A DNA stretch of 8,835 bases, from assembly GCA_964479445.1 (NCBI GenBank), contig CAYZMH010000109.1, forward strand, positions 1-8,835. The letters are read 5' to 3'. Numbering within the stretch: the stretch's first letter is position 1; every line of letters starts with the position of its first letter. Of this stretch, positions 1 to 8,835 are shown piece by piece. The position numbers and the translations under genes were made by a program. The notes under the pieces are model-generated. The model did no database searches and was not told where the DNA came from. It saw only the letters and a list, made by a program, of their open reading frames with translations. This DNA is from CAYZMH01 sp964479445 (GTDB taxonomy: Bacteria > Bacteroidota > Bacteroidia > Bacteroidales > GCA-2748055).

Positions 1-3215
<3,215 letters not shown>

Positions 3216-3490
3216 TGTACATAACTAAACAGAACTACCTATTTATGTTCCATCTTTTCGAAAAAACCGACGGGCTCCATTTTGCTATAACGCCAGACAG
3301 GGCATACCATTTGTAAACGCCTGTCTAATAGCTGGACGTTATACTCTTTCTAACATGCTTCTTCAACTATCCATGCTCATGATATCCAAAAAACAGAAAT
3401 TACCTGTACGGCAAAAACGATAAAAAGTTACACCCGGTTTATCGATTCATTCCTGCACACTCATTGATCTAAAACCACCCGGCCTATAAA
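3216..3490. other. Non-coding spacer upstream of the histidine kinase gene
   Basis: I see no credible gene here. The stretch is AT-richer than its flanks and should carry the kinase promoter. On the minus strand TAGTTCTG at 3237-3230 differs by one base from the Bacteroidota -7 consensus TAnnTTTG, but no clear -33 partner is visible, so this is weak. A 10-bp palindrome TTTTCGAAAA lies at 3255-3264 and a larger inverted repeat at 3286-3343. Confidence 0.6.
3286..3343. repeat. Imperfect inverted repeat, potential hairpin
   Basis: TATAACG at 3286-3292 is the exact reverse complement of CGTTATA at 3337-3343. Inside it, CCAG (3293-3296) can pair with CTGG (3332-3335), and AGACAGG (3295-3301) can pair with CCTGTCT (3320-3326). 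The two inner pairings overlap in the left arm, so they are alternatives. The element lies about 70 bp upstream of the kinase start. It could be an operator, a cis-acting RNA hairpin or chance. No strong T-run follows on either strand, so it is not a clear terminator. Confidence 0.45.
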
Positions 3491-3525
3491 CAGGAAAAAC
3501 AGGGCAGTGAGTTTCCTGCCCTGTT
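3491..3525 (-). terminator. Rho-independent terminator of the 6482-3554 operon
   Basis: On the minus strand a 10-bp perfect stem (AACAGGGCAG at 3525-3516 pairing with CTGCCCTGTT at 3507-3498) closes an 8-base loop. It runs into five T residues (3499-3495), two of them in the stem, and then CCTG and more T. It sits about 30 bp after the TAG stop at 3556-3554, so it should end transcription of the secreted-protein operon and insulate the kinase gene from it. Confidence 0.85.
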
Positions 3526-3553
3526 CCAGTAAATCCCGGGTTCGGGTTATTCA

Positions 3554-6038
3554 CTACTGCTTCATAAAGCGGTAGGGGGTCTGGTCCACTACCAGCATAT
3601 AATACCCTGGTTGCAGATCGTGTACCGCGATGGTATGGTTGTTGGTTACTCCTGTGAGTACGGTCTGACCGGTAAGATCAATGACCCGGTACTCCACGGA
3701 TGATTGGTCAAGTCCGGATACCCTCAGCCGGTTCACCACCGGGTTGGGATAGAGGGTCACCTTGCTGGCAGCTTCCTCTTGTGCGTTGGTGATGTTGCTG
3801 TTCAGCGGGTCCGGATCGTGTCCGTCATCCACCCCGTCTCCGTCGGTGTCGGGATCGAGCGGATCGGTGCCCAGTTCGGCTTCGTACTGGTCTGATATGC
3901 CGTCTCCGTCATCGTCCCAGTCTTCGTTATCGCCCACACCGTCGCCGTCGGTATCCACCGTTTCGTCTCCGTCCTGCGGAAAGGGATCTTCATCGTCCGG
4001 AACACCATCCCCATCGTCGTCGGTATCTTCGTTATTACCAATACCATCTCCGTCGGTATCGGTATCCTCGCTGTCGTCGTAGGGGAAATCATCCTCGCTG
4101 TCGACCACACCGTCGTTGTCGTCGTCGTTATCGGCATTGTCACCAATTCCGTCGCCATCGGCATCTTCGGTCTCGGTACCGTCCAGCGGGAACACATCCT
4201 CATCGTCCGGAACACCGTCTCCGTCATCGTCGTCATCGGCATTGTTGCCCACGCCGTCTCCGTCGGTATCGGTATCCTCATTAGGATCCAGCGGGAAATC
4301 GTCCTCGCTGTCGANNNNNNNNNNNNNNNNNNNNNNNNNNNNNNNNNNNNNNNNNNNNNNNNNNNNNNNNNNNNNNNNNNNNNNNNNNNNNNNNNNNNNN
4401 NNNNNNNNNNNNNNTGCCGTCCCCATCGTCATCGGTATCGGCGTTGTTACCCGTGCCATCGCCGTCGGTATCGGTATCTTCAGCGGGATCCAGCGGGAAA
4501 TCATCCTCGGTGTCGGGTGTACCGTCCCCGTCGTCATCGGTATCGGCATTATCGCCGGTGCCGTCGCCGTCGGTGTCGGTATCCTCATTGGGATCCAGCG
4601 GGAGGTCATCCTCGGTATCGGAAACGCCGTCGCCGTCGTCATCCGTATCTTCATTATTTCCCACACCGTCTCCGTCGGTATCGGTATCCTCATTGGGATC
4701 CAGCGGGAGGTCATCCTCCTCGTCGGGCGTGCCGTCGTTATCGTCATCCTCGTCCAGTTCATCCCCGATATCGTCGCCATCGGAGTCCAGGTCGGTGGTA
4801 AAGTCAAAGCTGGCGATCTCCGAGAAAGCCGGATCGGAGGTTTCATAGACAAAGAATGTCGTATAGGCCGTTCCGGGTGCCAACCCTTCAATGGCAAAGG
4901 TATCGGCCACATTGGCTTCCATGAGCTGCGAGCCGTTAGCCGCCACGGTGACCCCATCGTAATCGGCACCGCTCTTGATCTGCTCGGCGGTAGGTTCGGT
5001 GGATCCCTGGGGTACCGTGATGAAGTACCCGGTGGCATCCTCGGGGGCTGTAGAGGCAAAGGTGGCGGAGTCGTGGAAGATCTCCTTGTCGCTGCTGATG
5101 TCGGCCACCTCCTTGATGATCTGTGCCAGGCTGTCGATCTCGCCGCCGGCGTAGTACCAGGTGAACTGGTCGCTCTCGCCCTGGGCCAGGTCGTTCAGCC
5201 GCACGAAAAATCCGTAGGATCCGTCGGAGGTCTCCTCCATGGGGCAGCTCCAGGGATCCTGGTTATAGACGTTGCTGAACGAGCAGCAGCGATCGATAAT
5301 CGTGTTGGCCGACTCTTTGTCGGTATAAAACAGCACCCCTTCCTCGCCGGAAAAGATCTTCAGGGCATTGGAGCGTTCATCCTGCGAGGTGATCGGCACA
5401 TACTCGCCGTCCACGATGTTCCCTTTCTGCTCGGTGGGCCCGTCGGTAGTCCCCACCCAGTCGTCGCGGGTTCCGGCCCAGATGCGCAGGTTCTCCACGG
5501 CGGTGCTGTTGTTGTTGGTCACCTGCACGGTGATCTCGATAAACGATTGGTCTTCTGGCAGGTAGTACGACTGCACCACATCGAGGGTGGTGGTTCCGAT
5601 GGTCACCTCCCCGGTGGACACTACGGTTCCGTACCCGGTATCTCCTGATCCGCGGGTATACCCGCTTTCATCGATCACCTGGTTATTCACCAACGGGTTC
5701 TCGGTGATGGTGCCGTTGGTGTTCCATTCGCTGGTACCGTCGCCCCCCACGCCGTAGGCGATATCGAGGGGATACCCGATATCGTCATCGGGATCAGACG
5801 TATTGAATCTGTAGGTAAGTCCGTACCACTGATCAGCGCTCGCGCTGTAGTAGAACGGCTGTTCCAGGTTCCCGTACTGGTTGATGGACGCCTCGGTGCT
5901 CACGCCGAATTTCAGGCGCTGGTTATTGAGGCGCAGCAGTTGTGCATGCAGGTTGCCCTGCTGGAAAAAGGCGGCCGCCCAGAGAAACAGGGTTCCCGCC
6001 AGGATCGTTTTAATGGTTCTGTTGGTTCTGTTCTTCAT
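3554..6038 (-). CDS. T9SS-exported protein with TSP3-like Ca2+-binding repeats, interrupted by assembly gap
   Basis: The gene reads in one frame from ATG at 6038 to the gap (541 codons) and in one frame from the gap to TAG at 3554 (253 codons). Order of parts: signal peptide 1-32 (cleavage likely after LHA); an unrecognised beta-rich domain about 33-325 with AGTRDDWVG and CC...C cysteines; an Fn3-like domain about 333-413 (GLAPGTAYTTFFV); then 35-residue acidic repeats from about 416 of the form DTDTDGDGxGxNxDxDDDGDG. The protein ends with YPNPV and a beta-rich segment finishing RFMKQ, a T9SS type A sorting domain. DxDxDG loops of thrombospondin type 3 repeats usually bind Ca2+, so this is probably an extended, calcium-rigidified protein secreted through the outer membrane and possibly anchored there. 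An SD-like GGGAGGAA lies 6 bases before the ATG, inside the end of the upstream gene, so the two are co-transcribed and probably coupled in translation. The apparent frame change across the gap comes from its nominal length. The role of the N-terminal domain is unknown. Confidence 0.9.
3557..3790 (-). other. T9SS type A C-terminal sorting domain (coding segment)
   Basis: The last 75 or so residues contain VTLYPNPVVNRLRVSG, then YRVIDLTGQTVLTG, DLQPGYYMLVV and terminal YRFMKQ. This matches the known pattern of type A sorting domains: a YPNP entry, a central GQ turn, an L-x-x-GxY strand and a basic end. Such domains direct export through the outer-membrane T9SS translocon and are normally cleaved by PorU in well-studied species. 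Confidence 0.9.
3899..4730 (-). repeat. 105-bp tandem coding repeats (35-residue TSP3-like units), gap inside
   Basis: On the minus strand the units run 4730-4626, 4625-4521 and 4520-4416 before the gap. After it come a partial unit ending at 4214 and then 4213-4109, 4108-4004 and 4003-3899. Each encodes 35 residues with the core pattern x-x-D-x-E-D-x-x-P-x-D, then DTDGDGxGxNxDxDDDGDG. At least six complete units and one partial unit are visible. A shorter acidic lead-in lies upstream (about 4797-4731) and a diverged last unit (ISDQYEAELG...) downstream. Units differ at silent sites and at a few residues, with those nearest the gap most alike. Confidence 0.9.
4315..4414. other. Assembly gap (100 N) inside the tandem repeats
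   Basis: Exactly 100 N occupy 4315-4414, the usual placeholder for a gap of unknown length. With 100 bases the flanking reading frames disagree by one base. Both flanks are repeat units in known phase: the left-hand coding flank ends at base 1 of a unit and the right-hand flank resumes at base 5. The true missing length should therefore be 3 + 105k bases. Confidence 0.95.
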
Positions 6039-6041
6039 GGC

Positions 6042-6482
6042 TTATTCCTCCCTGATCTTTTGGGTGGTCACTTCCCAGTTTCCTCCCGATTTAACACATT
6101 CCAGGTACACCTGTACCACACCCGCATCGCGGTCTTTGCGGTAATACTTAAAATCCACCCGGGCGGCGGACTCGTTGACCTCGAAGAGGTAGAACTGCAG
6201 GTAATCGCTGACCTGCGGGTCCTGCACCTCCATCTTACTGACCGGGCTCAGCGGGTTGCCGAACTTTTCCACCTCCTGCGGGGAGAAGGGGAGCGTGCAC
6301 TCCATCACGTGGAGCACACCGGGCGTTTGTCCGTCTGGTCCCGTAAACGATTCCTGGAGCGCGGGCAGGTCCACGCATTTCTGCAGCAATGCCGAAGCAT
6401 CGCCGGGTGCCTGCGCCATGCCCAGCGAAGAGATCGCCAGAGCTATGGCCGTCACGCATGTCTTGAGGGTAATACTTTTCAT
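6042..6482 (-). CDS. Small exported protein of unknown function
   Basis: This 146-residue protein starts at ATG 6482, directly after an in-frame TAA in the AT-rich leader, and ends at TAA 6044-6042. Residues 1-25 form a clear Sec signal peptide (basic start, hydrophobic core with AIALAISSLG, cleavage likely after MAQA). The mature part is about 120 residues with cysteines at 36, 62 and 129, a possible FSPQEVEKFG helix and several beta-like stretches (YLQFYLFEV, ARVDFKYYRK, GVVQVYLECV, NWEVTTQKIR). I do not recognise the family. It lacks a T9SS sorting domain and a lipobox, so it is probably periplasmic. It is the first gene of a two-gene operon: only three bases separate it from the start of the T9SS protein, whose ribosome-binding site lies in its last codons. 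A role in the biogenesis or binding of that partner is possible but is inference. Confidence 0.85.
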   Translation of the reverse strand: MKSITLKTCVTAIALAISSLGMAQAPGDASALLQKCVDLPALQESFTGPDGQTPGVLHVMECTLPFSPQEVEKFGNPLSPVSKMEVQDPQVSDYLQFYLFEVNESAARVDFKYYRKDRDAGVVQVYLECVKSGGNWEVTTQKIREE

Positions 6483-6590
6483 AATTAATAAATTTTAAAT
6501 AACACACTCCACCTGGTTTCATATTTCATGCCATGGATTATAATTATCTGATTTATTGTTTATTATAATTTTATCTTTTCAATGACCCTG

Positions 6591-6597
6591 CAAATTA
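6591..6597 (-). promoter_or_regulatory. Possible -7 element for the secreted-protein operon
   Basis: The minus strand reads TAATTTG, which resembles the Bacteroidota -7 box TAnnTTTG but is one base short. It lies directly downstream of the paired 13-bp direct repeat, which would place an activator at the -33 region. It would give a leader of roughly 100 bases rich in A and T. No clear -33 TTTG is visible, so this is tentative. Confidence 0.3.
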
Positions 6598-6601
6598 TCT
6601 A

Positions 6602-6633
6602 CGATATTTCGTGATGGACTCGATATTTCGTGA
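6602..6633. repeat. Paired 13-bp direct repeat, candidate operator
   Basis: CGATATTTCGTGA occurs exactly twice, at 6602-6614 and 6621-6633, separated by TGGACT. The period is 19 bp, close to two helical turns, so two protein subunits could bind the same face of the DNA. Each copy begins with an imperfect palindrome (CGATATTTCG). The site lies about 120-150 bp upstream of the start at 6482, next to a possible -7 box. Tandem direct repeats at this spacing are typical of activator sites, but the protein is unknown. Confidence 0.65.
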
Positions 6634-6809
6634 AAGATAGCAGGGAGCAAAGTCACTTTTCACCCCTCCCCGTCATTTTGCCCGTCGGATACCTCCTGCC
6701 GGGGTCTTTACCGGGTGGCCGGGAAATGCTCTCGGGGTTTCGGCAACCGGATGGATATTGATTGCAACTACCGGGCAGGCTTTAGGTGAAAACGCGCTAA
6801 CGGGATAGA

Positions 6810-6880
6810 ACAGCGGATTGGGAAGGCACCGCGTTCCCCCCGGTGCCATCGGTTATCCAATCCACCCCCCGATCCGCTGT
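6810..6880. repeat. Nested inverted repeats upstream of the 6912 operon
   Basis: ACAGCGGAT (6810-6818) is the exact reverse complement of ATCCGCTGT (6872-6880). Inside, GGCACCG (6825-6831) pairs with CGGTGCC (6841-6847) around a 9-base loop. A competing pair is GGATTGG (6815-6821) with CCAATCC (6857-6863), which overlaps the left outer arm. The block ends about 20 bp before the TACCTTTG promoter. If that promoter is the only one, the repeats are not transcribed with the operon and act as DNA, for instance as an operator. Confidence 0.6.
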
Positions 6881-6899
6881 CCGGGTCGCCGGATTTTTG

Positions 6900-6907
6900 T
6901 ACCTTTG
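6900..6907 (+). promoter_or_regulatory. Bacteroidota -7 promoter element TACCTTTG, just before the start codon
   Basis: TACCTTTG matches the Bacteroidota housekeeping -7 consensus TAnnTTTG exactly and is followed by CAGT and the ATG at 6912. A -33 TTTG is not obvious. Transcription would begin at or next to the ATG, giving a leaderless or nearly leaderless message. This fits the absence of any Shine-Dalgarno and argues against the in-frame GTG at 6843 as the start. Confidence 0.7.
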
Positions 6908-6911
6908 CAGT

Positions 6912-7586
6912 ATGCCTGGAAAGAGAAAATCAAACAACCTGGTCAATAACCTGCAGCTGGTGATCTTCACCATCACCTATTTGCTTTCGTGGTTGCTGTT
7001 ATACGGACTCTTCCTCTACTTCACCCCCGAGGCGTCGATCCGCTTCCACGTGCTGGCCACCCTGGCCCTGCTTATCCTGGGCGTGGTATTCTGGGCCTTC
7101 CTGTTTGTCCTGTTCCGGGTACCCCACCTGATGGCCACCCGCTTCGATGCGATCAAAAACCGGGTTGCCTCCGGCGAGATCGCCTCCAGGGAGCAGTTCA
7201 GCCGGGAGCTTGCAACATTCCTGCCCGATTTCTTCGAGTACGCCTTCTGCGACGTGGAGCATGCCGCGGTGAAGGCAGGGAAAAGCAAGCCGGTCTTTTC
7301 AGACGAACAGCTCGGTGAATACAAAAACTGGGATGCCATCGGGAAAGCCGCCGCGGAGACCGACGGGCCCATCAGGCACGGGCGCATCCGCATCGGCCGT
7401 TCTGTCTACTATGCCTACACGATCCCCATCTGGTTCAACGACGAAAACCTGGGCTTTTTTACTATCTTTGCGCGACAGCACCAGGGGTTGGTCAGACTGA
7501 AATTTTTCACCGACCTGGAGGAGCATTTCATCGACGACCAGCTGATGCTGCTGACCTACAAAGAAGTGTTGAAAAAGAAAAAGTAG
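6912..7586 (+). CDS. Two-helix membrane protein of unknown function
   Basis: From ATG 6912 this encodes 224 residues. A basic, short N-terminus (MPGKRKSNN) precedes two hydrophobic helices at about 14-37 (FTITYLLSWLLLYGLFLYF) and 46-69 (VLATLALLILGVVFWAFLFV). A soluble domain of about 150 residues follows and ends in a lysine-rich tail. The positive-inside pattern puts both the N-terminus and the soluble domain in the cytoplasm. The segment around RIRIGRSVYYAYTIPIWFND followed by LGFFTIFARQ has the alternating beta pattern of small-molecule sensor folds such as GAF or PAS, but I cannot assign a family. The ATG at 6912 is preferred over an in-frame GTG at 6843, which lies upstream of the promoter. 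The stop is three bases from the start of the exchanger gene, so the two form an operon and this protein may be a partner or regulator of the exchanger. Confidence 0.85.
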   Translation: MPGKRKSNNLVNNLQLVIFTITYLLSWLLLYGLFLYFTPEASIRFHVLATLALLILGVVFWAFLFVLFRVPHLMATRFDAIKNRVASGEIASREQFSRELATFLPDFFEYAFCDVEHAAVKAGKSKPVFSDEQLGEYKNWDAIGKAAAETDGPIRHGRIRIGRSVYYAYTIPIWFNDENLGFFTIFARQHQGLVRLKFFTDLEEHFIDDQLMLLTYKEVLKKKK

Positions 7587-7589
7587 CCC

Positions 7590-8756
7590 ATGACCCTGTT
7601 AGGCATCCTGATCCCGCTGGCACTGATCGCCCTCAGCGGACATATCATCTGGAAAAGCACCGAAAGTTTTGAAACCGCCGCCGATTTCCTGGGCCGCCAT
7701 ATGTCGCAGGGTGTGAAGGGCGCCACCCTCAATGCCGTAGCCAGCAGCATGCCCGAGTTCCTCACCACCATGTTCTTCCTCTTTTACATCAAGGATGAAG
7801 GGGCGTTTGCCGACAGCTTCTCGGGCGGACTCGGGGTGGTATCAGGCAGCGCCATTTTCAACATCCTGATCATCCCGGTGGCCGTGATCTTCCTGGGAGC
7901 ACCTGCCAGGAGCCGCACGCCGTTGAAGATCAACCGCCGTATTTTCCGGCGGGACGGACTCTTCCTGATCTTCTCTAACATCATTCTGATCGTGCTGATC
8001 AGCAAACCGCACCTCACCTGGATCGACGGGTTCATCCTGGTGGTGATCTACCTGGCGTACCTCTTCCTGCTGCGAAAAGGGCTCGGGTTTACCCGGAACG
8101 GAGAGCGCGGGTCGGTGGAGCACCGCATACCGTACGTCCCCCTGAAAGCGAAGCACTTCCTGCGGCTCGAACTGAAACAGGTATTGCTCAACGGACGGCG
8201 GCTCACCAACAGGAACGCCGCCGTGAATCTGCTGGTGTCGGTGGCCGTGATGAGTATCGGGACCTGGATGCTGGTGGAGGGGACCGAACTGCTGGGGAAG
8301 GATACCTATAGTTTTTTCGGACTGGAGGGGTTGCGCGGACTCGGCCTGCCGATCATCTTTTTGTCGGTGCTGCTTGCCTCGGCCGCCACCAGCATTCCCG
8401 ACACCATGATCTCGGTGCGCGATGCCCGCAGGGGAAACCACGAGGATTCCATCTCCAACGCGGTGGGGAGCAACATTTTCGATATCTCGTTCGCACTCGG
8501 ACTCCCCCTGCTGATCTATACGCTGATCCACCATAACGTGACCATGTCGGAAGAGGTGCGCATCTGGAGTCTGAGCACCCTGGTGGTCATGTGGGTGATC
8601 AACATGCTGGTCTACCCCATCGTTATATGGAACCGGATCTCGATCCGTACCAAGGGGCTGCTCATGCTGATCCTCTATACCCTCTTCATCGCCTTCGTCA
8701 TCGAAGAGAGCATGCGGGCCTGGATCTCGGGGGTGATCCGCTCGTTTTTGGGCTGA
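7590..8756 (+). CDS. Sodium/calcium exchanger family (CaCA) membrane protein, NCKX-like signatures
   Basis: The 388-residue product has the two alpha repeats of the CaCA superfamily. Alpha-1 spans about 41-97, with GATLNAVASSMPEF (E56) and GSAIFNIL (86-93). Alpha-2 spans about 256-308, with ATSIPDTMISV (D271) and VGSNIFDIS (D298). About ten hydrophobic segments are split by one polar cytoplasmic-type loop at about 163-208, the usual bacterial size. Such proteins use an inward Na+ or H+ gradient to expel Ca2+. The residues GSAxFNIL, SIPD and GSNIFD match, as I recall them, the K+-dependent NCKX branch, where the second alpha-2 aspartate is tied to K+ dependence; the 27-residue spacing of the two aspartates is the same. 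However, an aspartate in the second position also occurs in the K+-independent archaeal NCX_Mj, so ion selectivity is uncertain. The ATG follows the upstream stop by three bases with no SD, which suggests translational coupling. Confidence 0.92.
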   Translation: MTLLGILIPLALIALSGHIIWKSTESFETAADFLGRHMSQGVKGATLNAVASSMPEFLTTMFFLFYIKDEGAFADSFSGGLGVVSGSAIFNILIIPVAVIFLGAPARSRTPLKINRRIFRRDGLFLIFSNIILIVLISKPHLTWIDGFILVVIYLAYLFLLRKGLGFTRNGERGSVEHRIPYVPLKAKHFLRLELKQVLLNGRRLTNRNAAVNLLVSVAVMSIGTWMLVEGTELLGKDTYSFFGLEGLRGLGLPIIFLSVLLASAATSIPDTMISVRDARRGNHEDSISNAVGSNIFDISFALGLPLLIYTLIHHNVTMSEEVRIWSLSTLVVMWVINMLVYPIVIWNRISIRTKGLLMLILYTLFIAFVIEESMRAWISGVIRSFLG

Positions 8757-8782
8757 AACATATTACAAATCTCTTTTTTTAC

Positions 8783-8790
8783 TATTTTAG
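8783..8790 (+). promoter_or_regulatory. Possible -7 element for a gene beyond the right edge
   Basis: TATTTTAG differs from TAnnTTTG by one base and lies 27 bp upstream of tandem ATG codons at 8818 and 8821. There is no visible -33 element. The exchanger stop at 8756 is not followed by a clear hairpin terminator, so read-through into the next gene is also possible. Confidence 0.25.
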
Positions 8791-8817
8791 CCCTGGAAAA
8801 TTAACTCCATTTCGGTT

Positions 8818-8835
8818 ATGATGCACTCCAATTCA
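8818..8835 (+). CDS. Possible start of the next gene, cut by the right edge
   Basis: ATG ATG CAC TCC AAT TCA begins at 8818 and is open to the end of the window. Only six codons are visible (MMHSNS), so nothing can be said about the product. It is listed because the spacing from a possible -7 box and the end of the previous gene make a start here plausible. Confidence 0.2.

Larger units (their letters stand above)
6483..6911. other. Divergent intergenic region between two operons
   Basis: These 429 bp separate the starts of two divergent operons. The half next to 6482 is very AT-rich and would be the 5' leader of the minus-strand operon. The half next to 6912 is GC-rich with several inverted repeats. 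Candidate regulatory elements are listed separately. I see no credible small gene. Confidence 0.7.

Noticed and set aside
3802..4281. Minus-strand frame of 159 codons rich in Met, Thr and Pro
   Set aside because: It is an alternative frame of the TSP3-like repeats with no start signal or recognisable domain.
3899..4730. Tandem repeats considered as a CRISPR array
   Set aside because: The 105-bp units are contiguous, coding and in frame, without unique spacers.
4281..5059. Apparent frameshift splitting the secreted protein gene
   Set aside because: The mismatch arises only because the unsized gap is written as 100 N. A length of 3 + 105k restores both frame and repeat phase.
4116..5648. Long plus-strand open frame of 510 codons across the repeat gene
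   Set aside because: It is the antisense of the repeat-rich secreted gene and includes translated N. Its Ser/Pro- and Val/Gly-rich product merely mirrors the acidic repeats, while the minus strand has a signal peptide, domains and a sorting signal.
6235..6522. Minus-strand 95-codon frame and plus-strand 80-codon frame over the small exported protein
   Set aside because: Neither has a signal or domain, and both overlap a gene with a clear signal peptide and operon context.
6537..6570. Repeated ATTATAATT at 6537-6545 and 6562-6570
   Set aside because: It lies in low-complexity AT-rich leader DNA where such matches are expected by chance.
6843..6911. Upstream in-frame GTG as start of the two-helix membrane protein
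   Set aside because: It precedes the exact TACCTTTG promoter element and would add 23 residues overlapping the inverted repeats. The ATG at 6912 gives a normal short basic N-terminus.
7842..8534. Minus-strand 230-codon frame
   Set aside because: It is antisense to the exchanger; its His/Gln/Asp-rich product has no membrane or domain pattern.

Overview
The window looks like a draft-assembly fragment from a moderately GC-rich member of the Bacteroidota. Three things point there. One long protein ends in a type IX secretion (T9SS) type A sorting domain with a YPNPV motif. One operon starts with an exact Bacteroidota-type -7 promoter element (TACCTTTG, consensus TAnnTTTG). Most starts lack a strong Shine-Dalgarno. 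I cannot name a genus. A run of 100 N at 4315-4414 is an unsized assembly gap inside a tandem-repeat coding region.

Layout from left to right. Positions 1-3215 (minus) hold a large cytoplasmic hybrid histidine kinase whose C-terminus runs off the left edge: GAF-like, PAS, PAS, GAF, HisKA, HATPase, receiver and tail. Positions 3216-3553 are non-coding and hold an imperfect inverted repeat and a good rho-independent terminator for the operon to the right. Positions 3554-6038 (minus) encode one secreted, acidic protein with 35-residue calcium-binding-type (thrombospondin type 3-like) repeats and a T9SS sorting domain; the gap splits it. Positions 6042-6482 (minus) encode a small exported protein of unknown function, three bases upstream of it in the same operon. 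Positions 6483-6911 form a divergent intergenic region with a tandem 13-bp direct repeat, a GC-rich inverted-repeat cluster and the TACCTTTG promoter. Positions 6912-7586 (plus) encode a two-helix membrane protein of unknown function. Three bases later, 7590-8756 (plus) encodes a CaCA-family cation/calcium exchanger with signatures close to the K+-dependent (NCKX) branch. The last bases may hold the start of another gene.

The genes form two divergent two-gene operons and a separate signalling gene. One operon makes an exported pair including a surface protein rich in predicted Ca2+-binding loops. The other makes a membrane pair including a probable Ca2+ antiporter. A shared calcium theme is suggestive but is inference only. 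Nothing here is clearly a new defence or mobile system. The points most worth a second look are the repeat-phase prediction of the gap length, the paired direct repeat between the operons, the NCKX-like exchanger and its unknown partner, and the unknown exported pair.
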